Assembly: GCA_034769895.1 (NCBI GenBank) | Contig: CM068372.1 | Location: forward strand, 242,196,343 to 242,260,342 | From: Magicicada septendecula | Lineage: Eukaryota > Arthropoda > Insecta > Hemiptera > Cicadidae | DNA: 64,000 bases | Direction: 5' to 3' | Part shown: in pieces, positions 1 through 11,444 of the stretch | Numbering within the stretch: position 1 is the stretch's first letter | Layout: every line of letters starts with the position of its first letter | Notes under the pieces: generated by a model | What the model was told of the DNA's origin: nothing | Databases searched by the model: none | Seen by the model: the letters and a program-made list of their open reading frames with translations, nothing else | Program-made: the position numbers and the translations under genes

Positions 1-340
1 ATTTGTGTGTAACTGTTAGTGCCTTTAATGTGGTCATTTTCTGACAAATTACGATAATTGTGTTGCCACGTGGGGAGGCCAACCTGTTTGATTATGTCGG
101 GACTGGTTAGATCTAGTGCAAGTGACTCTTTACTATACACCTTTTAATATTATTTTTTCTATTTAGTGAGTTCATTATCACCTTGTATACTTAATTACTC
201 CTCAGGCAATTAAAAAAAAAAAAAACCCGAAACTTTATGCATTTATCTTGTGTTGGTCGGGAGGCTCGTTCTGAGGTTATTACCTTGAACTAGGGTGCAT
301 ATTTTAGTGAACAGTATTTCTAATCCTTTGTGAATTCTCA
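1..340. other. Unassigned AT-rich flank
   Basis: I see no coding frame, RNA gene or element end here. It borders the left arm of the large palindrome. The similarity to the right arm stops close to position 341, just after a CTCAG sequence. What it belongs to is unknown. Confidence 0.4.
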
Positions 341-1400
341 GGGTTCTCGTTCCCAGTCGGAGATTTGGCCTCGGCTGGTGTACCGACACCATCACCAGCC
401 ATGAACCATCCAACACTCATCTGTTCTGAGGAGGGAGCTTGATGACCAGCTGTAGGATGCATACTACTCATGCTATTAAGGTGATATAAACTCTTATTAT
501 TTTTCGTTGGCCTGGCCCGCAGCTCATCTGTGTTACAAATCGTTTTCCTTTTTAAACCATGTGCTTACGCCGCTAGATAGTCTGATCAGGGGTGTGTCAA
601 CTGGACATTCCTTATGAACATTATTTGAACTATTATACTATTATAATATTACTCCATAACACTAACGTACTATGATTGTAATTGTGTGCTGCACTGGGGG
701 AGCATGCCTTAGTTTTTTTACTCCTTTATATATATTTTCTTTTATGTACAAAGGCCTTAGAGTCATTATACTTTCACTCTAAATTTAAATAATGTGTTTA
801 TTAGTTCTGTTCTGGCTGGTTCAGGACGGGGTTCATATTTTATTTTCATTTTGGTTTAACATTCAAAGGCTGGGGGGGTTTCGTTTTTCAGGCTGTTTTC
901 GGGTGTAAAATGGACATAGTTTTTTTTCTCAAGTTAGGCACACGTTGATACAGTTTTAAGCAGGTCTGATACCTGTCTCATATAGTCTGGCACATGCTGG
1001 CGCGCTTCCACATCTGCTAGGATACAACATGCTGTTATTGTAAAATTAATTATACACAGATGTCTGACCTTAAGAAAAAATAAATTTTATATTGTGTGGG
1101 CATATACTAATAATTTTGACATTGTAAAAGCATACTGATGCTACTGATTATTGTAACTTAGGTTCTGACTTGCTTGCTGGACCTGTCTGTTGAATTAAAT
1201 CATTTTCATTAAAGAACAAATTCCTGATACATGGATACGTCTGTATTTGTAACACAAGAATTAACATTTTGGAAAATTATGCCGATTGTTTAAACTGAGG
1301 TGATAAGGGTTTTTACCACTTTTTTTGTATACAGTTCAAGAAACTTAAAGATTTTCATATGCTTATAATGGGCAATTTATTAGATGTTATCAATTCATAT
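341..1400 (+). repeat. Left arm of a 2.8-kb imperfect palindrome
   Basis: This arm reads, with scattered substitutions and small indels, as the reverse complement of 2093-3146. Clear anchors are the stretch beginning GGGTTCTCGTTCCCAG at 341, found inverted near 3123-3146, and CAATTCATAT ending at 1400, found inverted at 2093-2102. Arm lengths are about 1,060 and 1,054 bp. No credible protein is encoded. The first 140 bases (341-480) are less AT-rich than the rest and are framed by CTCAG and AAGGTGATA, which resembles an exon with splice sites, but this is speculative. By eye the arms are highly similar; identity was not computed. Confidence 0.9.
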
Positions 1401-1508
1401 AAAAGGATTTTTTTTTTTTTTTATGAAGCATAAAAAGAAAGAGGGGTTACAAATGTTAACCACGCTCTGCTACCAATTTGTAACCCCTCTTTCCTTTTTA
1501 TGCTTTAT

Positions 1509-1546
<38 letters not shown>

Positions 1547-2092
1547 AAAGAGAGGCCACTAGTTATTTAAAACTAGGCAAGAGCCTAGAGAAGCCAAAAG
1601 TGCCAGTATGACGGGACTTGCAATTAAACTCGGTTGTTAATCAACAATAACAATTTTTATTGTTGCCCCATAATTCATTACATGCCCAAGTATAACAATC
1701 AGAAATAAATAACAATAAAAATGATAAATAAGTAGTGTCAACATGTTCCTTAAATTGTATAAATAGACAACATATATCGGGCAACATCCCATAAATTATA
1801 TAAATTCCCCCCCCTAAATAACACTTAACATTAACATCACATATTGAAACATAGAGACACATATACCCATAATAGCATCACAATAAACTCATGTTCGACC
1901 TGGCAGACAGCCGGTATATTCGATAAAGCCCCAAAACTGCAATCATAAAATTTAAACTTCCAGCCACAGTTGGAATTTAATCCTTTAAGACCACAACCCA
2001 TTTACTCCATTGAAATGAAACCCAAAAAATTTTAAAAACCGAAAGGAGGAAGAATGACTAATAAATGCAAGAAGATAGTGGCCGGGCAGCCC
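1401..2092. other. Spacer of the palindrome
   Basis: About 690 bp separate the palindrome arms. The left part contains a poly-T run, a strong short hairpin (1422-1508) and a second poly-T run to about 1545. The right part (1546-2092) is AT-rich and noncoding. The spacer may be the original continuation of one arm plus a later insertion of the poly-T/hairpin unit, but no target duplication was identified. Confidence 0.6.
1422..1508. repeat. Short foldback hairpin flanked by poly-T
   Basis: Arms 1422-1453 and about 1475-1508 pair over roughly 32 bp with one bulged base and one G-T type mismatch; AGAGGGGTTACAAA pairs with TTTGTAACCCCTCT. The loop region (1454-1476) contains CTCTGCTACCA, which I recall as the 3' end of the arthropod initiator methionine tRNA. 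Runs of T lie on both sides. It could be a foldback or MITE-like insertion, or a primer-binding-site remnant of a retroelement. Confidence 0.75.
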
Positions 2093-3146
2093 ATATGAAT
2101 TGATAACATCTAATAAATTGCCGATTATAAGCATATGAAAATCTTTAAGTTTCTTGAACTGTATACAAGTGGTAAAACCCTTATCACCTAAGTTTAAACA
2201 ATCGGCATAATTTTCCAAAATGTTAATTCTTGTGTTACAAATACAGATGTATCCATGTATCAGGAATTTGTTCTTTAATGAAAATGATTTAATTCAACAG
2301 ACAGGTCCAGCAAGCAAGTCAGAACCTAAGTTACAATAATCAGTAGCATCAGTATGCTTTTACAATGTCAAAATTATTAGTATATGCCCACAAAATATAA
2401 AATTTCTTTTTTCTTAAGGTCAGACATCTGTGTATAATTAAATTTACAATAACAGCCTGTTGTATCCTAGCAGATGTGGAAGCGCACCAGCATGTGCCAG
2501 ACTATGTGAGACAGGTATCAGACCTGCCTAAAACTGTATCAACGTGTGCCTAACTTGAGAAAAAAAACTATGTCCTTTTTACACCCGAAAACAGCCTGAA
2601 AAACGAAACCCCCCCAGCCTTTGAATGTTAAACCAAAATAAGAATAAAATATGAACCCCGTCCTGAACCAGCCGGAACAGAACCAATAAACACATGACTT
2701 AAATTTAGAGTGAAAGTATAATGACTCTAAAGGCTTTGTACATAAAAGAAAATATATAAAGGAGTAAAAAAAACTCTGGCACGCTCCCCCAGTGCAGCAC
2801 ACAATTATAATCATAGTACGTTAGTGTTATGGAGTAATATTATAATAGTATAATAGTTCAAATAATGTTCATAATGAATGTCCAGTTGACACACCCCTGA
2901 TCGGACTATCTAGCGGCGTAAGCACATGGTTTAAAAAGGAAAACGATTTGTAACACAGATGAGCTGCGGGCCAGGCCAACAAAAAATAATAAGAGTTTAT
3001 ATCACCTTAATGGCATGAGTAGTATGCATCCTACAGCTGGTCATCAAGCTCCCTCCTCAGAACAGATGAGTGTTGGATGGTTCATGGCTGGTGAAGGTGT
3101 CGGTACACCAGCCGAGGCAAAATCTCCGACTGGGAACGAGAACCCG
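2093..3146 (-). repeat. Right arm of the 2.8-kb imperfect palindrome
   Basis: This is the inverted partner of 341-1400. On the minus strand it follows directly downstream of the noncoding tail of the Gypsy-type sequence (3147-4372), so this copy may be in the original context and the left arm the inverted duplicate. Short open frames inside it have no protein character. Confidence 0.9.
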
Positions 3147-4372
3147 GGAAGTCTCGAAAATTTAGCTTGCCATCAGGTTGAGAAGAAACTATCCAATTAT
3201 TGTCTGTCCAAGTTCGGGAGCCTGTAGATTCTATGAAAGCTGGCGTCGAACTGATATGTGCAGTTACAATGAAACAAACGGCAAAAATTCGACACGAGAT
3301 GGCGCACACTGTTTCAACAGTGCCATTCCAATATCGCGGCTCACCGACGTTAATATTCGAGATTATAAAATTTATAATACCTTCAATTGCCGGGTTATGC
3401 AAACACCGGCACACCCCCACCCCAAAAGGGCAACCTGGTTGCCCCACACTTGAACCCGGGAGGGTACCCTGCAGTGTACCCCCTTCCAAGGTGAACATAG
3501 TGGACTTGGCGGTCAAGGCGACCCAGCGGTACTTGCTCTCAGGAGAACAGAGGCTCAGAAGGAAAACGAAAGAGATGAAAGAAGACGTGTAGTGTGTAAG
3601 TGTGCAGGTGCTGCGCGCTGACCTGATCAGGGCCAGCCCGCAGCAAGAAGGGACAGAGAAGAAAAGACGAAAGAAAAGTTTGGGAGCTCCCCGAGTTCTG
3701 ACCTCCTGAGGCTTGTCCACTCAAGCCTGAACACGAATGCCACCTTAACAGGGCCACTTGCCCTATATTCTTACGGGAGAGATTCCCCAATAACGAAACC
3801 CATTTTCAACAATACCGTCAACTCACATGGCAAGGGGCAAGGGGAAACGATGGTCTCCATGATGCAATGCTCCCAACTCTCGACCGGACGCAAAGCAATG
3901 CTACTTGTCAATATGATAATTACCTAATATACAACTAAGCTTTACATGTGTGCTCCAAGGGCATGTCGTGAACAACGTGAAGTAGGAGCAGCAAGATCGA
4001 CCCCCCGCTCTACGCTGCCCACCATCCACTCTTTAACTCCTTTTTTTTTCCTTTTCTAAATTTTTTTTTATGTTTTTTAAGGGGAAGGTTAGGAAATCGG
4101 GAAGACAGAAAGGGCAAGGATGATTGAAAGGTCATGGGCTGGGACTAAAGGTAAGGACATGGCTCCCTCCGGAAATAAGGACGAATGGAGAAAGCCAAGG
4201 CTCGCGCAGGCAGGGGCGCATCCCTGAAGTAGACGAACACCACTGGGACTGTGGGGAACATCTACCCGCTACCCTAGCATTCTCGACAACACCCCCGGAG
4301 CACACCCTTTCAAAATGACAAAATCCCTACTCACACAGAGACCACCTATCATCCCCCCCCTTTTCAGCCCGT
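3147..4372 (-). other. Probable 3' noncoding/LTR region of the Gypsy element
   Basis: This segment lies downstream of the Gypsy pol stop on the minus strand. It is richer in GC than its surroundings between 3400 and 4020. On the minus strand it shows purine-rich tracts after pol: an AAAAGG-rich stretch near 4030-4070 and AGAGCGGGGGG near 4005. Either could be the polypurine tract before a 3' LTR. I could not define LTR ends or a second LTR. Frames spanning 3082-3720 are open but look noncoding. Confidence 0.35.
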
Positions 4373-6636
4373 TTACCCTTTTCTACATAGTTTCAATTTA
4401 GAGATATGCGTGGTAATCTCCTTCGAATTACCACCAGGCTCTTCCAACCGAGCCGTCACCGGTGACGCGAACCCCAGGACACGATATGGCCCCGACCAGC
4501 GATAACACAATTTAGCGGCTCTTTTATCGGCAGCTGAGCTGATTGGGTGGCTCTGGCAGTAGACTAAATCTCCTACTTTAAAGGGATTTTGGAATTCGCC
4601 CCTGATTGTACCGACTACGGACGCGCTCGTGCGCTCTCAGCAAATTCTTCCGAGCCTCCTTCCACCTCTCTGCAGTTCCGTTATCTGGCTCCCGTGGCAG
4701 AAGATCATCAATATTCCACAAGTTAGTCAACGGGAGTGCGGGCGAGAATCCAAACATGATCTCAAAGGGGACGGCCTTATGACTGTCATGCAGGGCCGTG
4801 TTAAAGGCTAGCTGTAACCACTTCAGATTCTGGTCCCAGGTTGTCTGTTGCTCCGCATGATAAGCAATGAGGGCGGACCTGAGATTCCTATTGAATCTCT
4901 CCGCATGGGACGGCTGTGGGTAATAAGGAGAGGTGGTTACATGTTTGATCCCACTGGCGAAACACATCCGCCTGAACTCACCCGAAACGAACTGGGGACC
5001 ATTGTCGGAAGACCGAAATGCTGAAAAATGTGGTTCTGGAGCGCGCTTATGGTCAAACGAGCTGTTGCCTGCCGTAAGAGCAGTAGCCAGGCAAACTTCG
5101 AGAAAGCATCCATGCAAACACGCAGGTAAGAATTACCTGACTTGCTACGCGGGAGAGGTCCCACGTAGTCTATGAATAACTTCTCCATCAGTCTGCTCGC
5201 CACGTCCGATGACAGCAACCCTAACTTAGTGTTCTGGGCAGGCTTGCTCAAGCCACATAGATGACAGCTCTTAACCCTCGTTGCGTGTCCCTATCCATGC
5301 CCTTCCAGATGAAATGTCTCCTGATACTGGAAATGGTCTTCGAAATTCCCTTGTGGCCTCCTACTGGGGAATTATGATAATAACTTAAGACCATGGGCAC
5401 TAACTTGCTAGGCAGCACGATCTTAGGGGCACGTCCCTTTCTTTCTCTACAACACAGGACACTCTTGGACAAGAAGTAAGGGGCCTGTACGTTACCCTCC
5501 TTTATATTCTGGATGATAGGACCCAGCTCTTCATCGTTCAACTGATGGGGTAACACATCAGTGAAGGCTAACGGGAAGTCTAGCAGAACAGAACAGGGTT
5601 GCTCAGATTGGACTTCACTGGGCTGGGAAAACATGCGTGATAAAGCATCTGCAACCACATTTTGAGTTCCCCTAATGTGTTGCACTTTGAACTTGAAGGA
5701 TGAGATCTTGACCACCCATCTACCAATTTTACCCAGTTGCCAGGGATGAGCAAGAAGCCAAGAGAGAGCCTGATTGTCGGTCTCGAGCAGGAACTCAGCG
5801 TGTTCCAGAAAACGCCTAAACTTATCTAGAGCGTACACAACAGCTAAACACTCTAGCTCATACACTGAAGACTTTTGTTCTTGCTGGGTCAACGTTCGGT
5901 AAATGAAAGCCACAGGCTGCCTAGCACCATCAATGACTTGGGACAGAACCGCCCCGAGCGCAATCGAACTCGCATCCGTCTGGAGTATGAACGGCTTCGA
6001 GAAGTCTGGCATTCTCAGGACTTCCTTCAGGGTCTCGAAAGCCTTCTGTTGTTTCCCCCCCCCCCATACAAATTTGGCGCCCTTTCTCCGGAGTTCATTC
6101 AGAGGTGCCGCAATCTCCGCCGCGTTTGGAATAAAACGCCGATAGAAACTGACCATCCCCACAAATCTCGCGATGCCTTTGGCATCCTTTGGTGGGGGAA
6201 AGTCCCTGATTCCCTGTGTTCGCTCAGGATCCACAGTGACACCTATATGGGAAATCAGGTGGCCCAGGAAAGAAATTTGTGTCTGGGCAAACTTCACCTT
6301 TTCGGGGTTGACAGTAAGGCCAGCACCCCTCAACCTGCACATCACCTCTTCGAGATGACCCAAATGCTCCTCATACCCCTTGCTGTACACCAGCAAGTCG
6401 TCAAGATAATTGAAGACATACTTGAACTTGACATCGTGAAAAATGGTGTCAAGTAAACGGGTGAGAGTTTGGGCCCCTACCGCTAGACCCATGGGAACCC
6501 GAGTGTACTGATAGAGGTTCCACGGAACACAGAATGCCGTGTAGGGCCTACTTTCTTTTGTCAACGGAATCTGGTGATATGCAGAGTTGAGGCCAATGAT
6601 GGTAAAATACCTCGCCTCACTGAACCAATCAAACGC
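4373..6636 (-). pseudogene. pol: Truncated Ty3/Gypsy pol (RT-RNase H-integrase)
   Basis: This is the polyprotein part that copies element RNA into DNA and integrates it. Read leftward, it enters in the middle of reverse transcriptase (LNSAYHQI near 6570-6594, then YLDD). RNase H follows (TDAS, TDNQ, ADALSR), then the integrase zinc-binding histidines (YHNSPVGGHKG), the integrase core (FIDYVGP, SDNGPQF, HAERFNRN) and the GPY-type C-terminal region (WSGPYRV), ending at a TAA at 4373-4375. It is dead. Reading frame changes near 5275, near 5010 and near 4600, and the first catalytic Asp of RT is replaced by Gly (GGC codon, plus positions 6592-6594). Protease, Gag and the N-terminal RT are missing because the copy stops at the BEL junction near 6636. 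Family assignment is firm; lineage within Gypsy is not determined. Confidence 0.93.
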
Positions 6637-7267
6637 GGATAAGTCAGCTCAGATAACAGCTTTTGCTGTTGACAACAACATTGAGTTTAAATTTATCCCT
6701 CCGTCTGCCCCTCATCAGGGTGGCTTGTGGGAACGGGCTGTCCAGTCGGCCAAGTTTCATATGAAATGCATGATTGGGACCAGGTCGTTGACTGTAGCAG
6801 AATTTTCGTCTTTATGCATTCGTATTGAGGCAATCTTAAATTCCCGTCCTTTAACTGCCCTATCTTCAGATCCAAGTGATTACCAGGCTCTAACGCCTGG
6901 TCAATTTCTGGTTGGCCGCCCCATTACCGCGCCCCCGGAAGCTGAAGTCTCGTTAAATGAAGGGACCGTCCGTCATTACAAACAAATTGCCGCTTTGCTC
7001 CAAGCCTTTTGGAAAAGGTGGCGGTTGGAATACTTGACGGCTCTTCATGCCAGATCGAAGTGGTCGTCTAAGTCCAGAAACTTAATGGTTGGGGACCTGG
7101 TGGTTATGGAGGAACAGAATTCTCCTCCCCTGATGTGGCCTCTTGGCTGAGTCTCAGCTGTGTTTCCGGGAAGCGACGGGGTTGTTCGTCGCGCTTCAGT
7201 TAAAACTTCCACAGGTTTTTTTGAACGACCTGCTATCAAATTATACAGGTTGCCTATATCTTCTTGA
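6636..7267 (+). pseudogene. pol: 3' fragment of BEL/Pao pol (integrase C-terminal part)
   Basis: The frame enters inside the integrase core and shows the HQGGLWERAV motif carrying the catalytic Glu. The typical BEL/Pao C-terminal region follows, with LNSRPLT, LTPGQFLVGRP, the tryptophan-rich helix around FWKRWRLEYL and VGDLV. An in-frame TGA at 7148-7150 interrupts the conserved WPLG region; the frame then continues open to a TGA at 7265-7267. Everything upstream (Gag, protease, RT, RNase H and the first integrase Asp residues) is missing. It runs opposite to the neighbouring Gypsy fragment, joined within about ten bases of 6636. It is a non-functional relic. Confidence 0.9.
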
Positions 7268-8188
7268 TTGGGTTTGTCTTGTTTTCGGGTGAGCAGAGTT
7301 AGTTTTAATGTTTGTGTTGTGGACTTACTTGACACTTTTCTGGGATTTCCCAAGTGATTCCTTCCAGCTCTTGTCCGCATTGAAGTTTACATTGTGGAAT
7401 GTTTCTGGCTTGGCGTTGTGCCAGTTTATTGGGAGTTATGGATGCTAAAAAAAAACTAGGGAATATTAACTAAGTTGATTTGCTGAGTTTTACATTATGT
7501 TTGGCTGGGCCATTGTTTATTGTATGTTGTTGGGTTTTGTCTGCTCTACCCGAACCTTTCGGATTGCTCGCCTGGTCGATGCGCCGGCGGCGGAGTTATT
7601 CGGCATTTTTTTCTCTAATTAATTGCATGTTTTTCTGTATGTTTGAATTTTCTTGTGTTTGCGTGTGACCCCCTCCTATGTTGGAGGGTAATTTTTCAGA
7701 GAGTGTTCCTGTTCACTAAAAACCAAATTTTTGTAATGTATTTTGGCCATTTTTTTGGTGTGGTTGGTTGTTGACCCATTGCGGTCAACGGGGGCCGGTG
7801 TTCGATATTTCGGATCAAACTGGTCAATAATTTTTATTTTTTCGAAGTTGGCACCTATGGCGTTTGTAGGGTCCATTCGTGCACTGGACCTGAAGCCTTT
7901 GTCGTACGCCAAACTTTGTAGTGTCACCATCCACGAGCTGGACTCCTCGGCAGGTAAAAATCCTTGCATGTAACCTGTCCTCTTCCCAACAAGTCTATCC
8001 TGCCCGAGTGTCAGGATCAACCCATTCGTGAGATTACGGTAAGTCATTTTGATACAGTTTACTATTAAGTATTTCTTGTTAGCAATTCTGCATGCTACGC
8101 TGCTATAGAGCTCACCAGAGGCTATCAAATTATACAGTAAGAAAGCCGTCTTACTTTCAATCTTTCAAAATAATATCGTACACTTATT
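7268..8188 (+). other. BEL/Pao 3' untranslated region and possible 3' LTR
   Basis: This follows the BEL/Pao pol stop. A possible LTR start is the TGTTGGAGGG sequence at about 7679, just after CCCCCTCCTA, but no matching 5' LTR is present and no end or target duplication could be fixed. A T-rich stretch lies at 7600-7660. Frames through here in either direction have no protein character. The boundary with the next element, which begins before 8189, is not visible. Confidence 0.3.
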
Positions 8189-10378
8189 ATGGGGGAGATT
8201 GTAAGTTCTAGTTTGACTTCTAGTTCTTCTACTTATAATAGCGACAAAGACGTCATTGCAAGGATATTATTTGGATCCAATGAAAAAAACATCAAAAAAT
8301 ATAAGATTGGAAAAGAGACTAGATCGTTTGTTGACTGGAGAAGAAGAAAAATACTTACCAAAGAATCGCAGGAAAAAGGGGAATTACGTAAAACAAAAAT
8401 GTTAGAACTTAAAAAGAAAGTTGTAGAATTTTTTGTTGATGATGACAATTCATACTCTACACCTGGCCGTAGAGACACTATTACAAGAAATAAGACTAAG
8501 AAACAAAAGTGTTATTTATCAGACACGCTAATAAATCTGCATAAAAAATTCATGACAACAGACAATTTGAAAATTTCTTATTCCCTTTTTTGTAGATTAA
8601 AGCCATTATGGATTATTTACAGACCTGCACACCTTAGAGACACATGCCTTTGCAGATATCACGAAAATTTTAATTTTGTTTTTAAAAAGTGCAAACAGCT
8701 CAAAATTTTGAATTATAAAAATCCCAAAGAACTCATTGAAAGTGTGTGCTGTAATATCAAAAATAAAAAGTGTATGTACAGAGAGTGTAAGGAATGTCAA
8801 GAAAAAAAGTTGTCTTTCAACTGTGTCAATGATATTGATGAAGAATCGGTAGCGTTTTATTATGAGTGGAAAAGGCTTAAAGAAGAAAGAGTAAAAAAAG
8901 GAAAGTTTGAAGTGACTGTTACAAAGAAAGTTAAATCTACTGCACATTTCACAGCTGAAAGATAAAATGAATACAATGTATCCTATTTTCATGCAACATA
9001 TGTACAGAGCTATCCATCAGTCAACATTTTCAAAGATTTTAAGGAGTAAGCTAGAAGATGACGAAGTTTTTATGCAGTAGATTTTTCGGAGAGTTACCAA
9101 CTGAAATATGCAAATGAAATACAAAGCTGTCATTTTGGAGCTTCAAATCAACAGCTAACACTACATACAGGAGCTTATTTTATAAACAAAACAGAAGAAG
9201 ACCAGAAAAACATTGAAGTTAAAAGCTTTTGTACAGTTTCTCAATCAAAGCGAACTGATGCAGCTGCAATTTGGGCACACATTATTCCCATTCTAAAAAT
9301 AATAAAAGAAAAATGTCCAAGTGTAAAGTATTGCATATTTTAAGTGATGCCCCTACAAAGCAATACCGGAATAAGATTAACCTTTATTTATTTAGCCATT
9401 TCGTAAAAGAATATGGGTACGAAAGAGCAACATATAACTTCAGCGAAAGTGGCCATGGGAAAAGCATCGCTGATGGCATTGGGGGTGTAGTGAAGCGTAC
9501 TGCAGATAAATCAGTCAGTCTTGGTACGGATGTTGCAAGCATGGGCCAGTTCATAAATGCTGTTAGTAGCTTGAAAGTAAAAATGGTATTGATACAAGAA
9601 TCAGATATTGAAAGTGTTGAGAAGATTTTACCATCTAATAAGATTCCAGCAATTCCGCGAACTATGAAACTTCATCAAGTAGCATGGAATGCATCCGCAG
9701 AAACAAGTCTCGATCTGAGATATTTGTCATGCACAAAATGCCAAGATTCTTGCTCTCATTATAAACTTCAAGAAAATAAATTTTCTTTCGGGATCTTACC
9801 ACATGATGCTGCAATGGTTAAGACCTGTATCCTTTTATGCTATAGCTTTTTATATTACTGCAATCAAACTAAAATAATTATAGCAACTAGCTATTGTTTT
9901 ACTAGTAGCCTAGTAACAGCCAGTTACTACTTAAATCAACCTCAAGTATATTTAAAGATTTAGTTTTAATGTAATTCAAACGTCATCTAATTCTTCCTTG
10001 CAAACTTACCTATAATTTTTTTAATTATTCCTGCTAATCATATAAAGAGATTCCTTAACATTTTTTAAAGCTGGCTTTATAGCCGAAGAAGTGACAAGGA
10101 AAAACTTAGCTGTAGGCTGTTGGGTTGCAGTTATATATGATTCAACATGGTATCCGGGATTAGTTCAGGATATTGACCTTGACCAAGAACTCTTGACAAT
10201 TAAGTTCATGCAATCAAGTGGGACATTGTTCATCTGGCCCTCAAAAGCCGATAGACAAGTTGTGGACATTGATGGCATCCTATGTTACATTGAAGAACCA
10301 ATAAAAGTGTCGTCAAGGCTTTTTAAAGTACAAAACAAAGACAAAGTTCAAAAAATGTGTGATGAACTCACAGAGTAA
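8189..10378 (+). pseudogene. Decayed transposase-like protein with C-terminal Tudor/SH3-like module
   Basis: The start at 8189 opens a 258-codon lysine-rich frame with likely zinc-binding Cys/His groups (CLCRYHEN; then CMYRECKEC). After the TAA at 8963-8965 the same frame continues with recognisable content, broken by TAA at 9047-9049 and TGA at 9059-9061. Near 9335-9343 the frame shifts by one, then runs open to 9963. Conserved-looking acidic spots are DFSE (Asp codon 9080), SDAP (Asp codon 9346) and FSESGHGKS (Glu codon 9445). The last two are 33 codons apart, a spacing like a DDE transposase. From 10071 another frame encodes GCWVAVIYDS...YPGLV...IKFM...WPS, a Tudor/SH3-like module, probably after an intron between about 9817 and 10070. 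I recall this as an uncharacterised multi-copy invertebrate family; its activity is inference. Two overlapping AATAAA signals (10377-10386) follow at the stop. Confidence 0.7.
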
Positions 10379-11427
10379 TAAATAAACTTAACAGTAAATT
10401 TGATGCTCAAATTTGTCTTACTGTTAATTCCCACAAAAATATAATCAGTATCCTCATGACCGTCATACTATCCTCACGACCGTCACACTCCAAATCAGTG
10501 CTCTAAACGTATGAAAAAATTATCAAATATCCCACCCATTATTGTTTTTATTTTATACCGAAGTAGTAACAATATTTTAATACAGAGTGTATAAATATGG
10601 CAACCATGTTTCACAATATATGTTATTTAGTATGCTGAAACTTGGTAAAAATTTTAAAAAAAGATAGTTTTCGCCATGTTTGAAAGTGAAATAGTGAAGA
10701 ATGTGATCGAAATCACTTCAGAATATGTAGCTTAGATTACACTAAGCATAATTATACGATTTCAGAAGGATTTTTGCATGTTCACAAATATTTGCAGCCA
10801 CTTTAATTTTTGTAACGGTTGTGACGATTATTCAGAGTTCACTCTATTTCAAAGGGTATAAAAAGTAAACAAGTTAAAAAAACATTGGCCCCAACCCAAC
10901 TATGATGAAGTGTATAGATGTATGTACCATAAAAACCACTTTTCCGCGAGATAGATGAACTTTAATATTTTCAAGACTCAAGGTAATGAGAATCCCGCTT
11001 TCAGTAGAATCACCCAGGTATACCCTAGCTTTTCTGAAAATTCTATTTTTATTAACTGTTCAGTGTTCTTCCTTATGCAGTTTTGTTTTAGCTTTTGTCA
11101 GTACTGTATATAAAGTTTTCATTACATTTTTTATCTCTTCTGCTGGTGATATCATTCATGCACTCATAATGGCATTTACATACATACCAGTTTTGAAGTC
11201 ACATCTTTTCTATAGGCTTTCAGATTTTCTCTAGCAACAATTTTTCCACCAACTGCAGCTTGTATGGCAACCTGTTTTTCAAAACAAAAATTATTAGTGT
11301 GACTGTGATGTATCCTTGAACTGATGCAGTACGCCTATAAATAATTAAGTCCCACAACTTGAGGATTTGTGATATATGTAAATGTTCATATAACAGTACA
11401 CAAATAATATAAGGGAACTTGTATATA
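10379..11427. other. Intergenic AT-rich DNA
   Basis: After the AATAAA signals I see no coding frame. A small direct repeat, TATCCTCA(T/C)GACCGTCA, occurs twice near 10449-10485. A short open frame at 10986-11234 is hydrophobic and T-rich and is probably chance. Confidence 0.5.
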
Positions 11428-11444
11428 CAGTGGAACTTGGTTAT
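11428..11444 (+). repeat. Left terminal inverted repeat of the Tigger element
   Basis: The 17 bases CAGTGGAACTTGGTTAT match the inverted right end exactly. The next bases partly match as well. Confidence 0.9.

Noticed and set aside
3082..3720. A 212-codon minus-strand frame that might be an env-like or host protein
   Set aside because: It has no recognisable domain, crosses from the palindrome arm into GC-rich flanking DNA, and overlaps other equally long open frames in that GC-rich stretch.
7676..8128. A 150-codon minus-strand frame
   Set aside because: It falls in the putative BEL 3' region, has no motif, and is antisense to the element.
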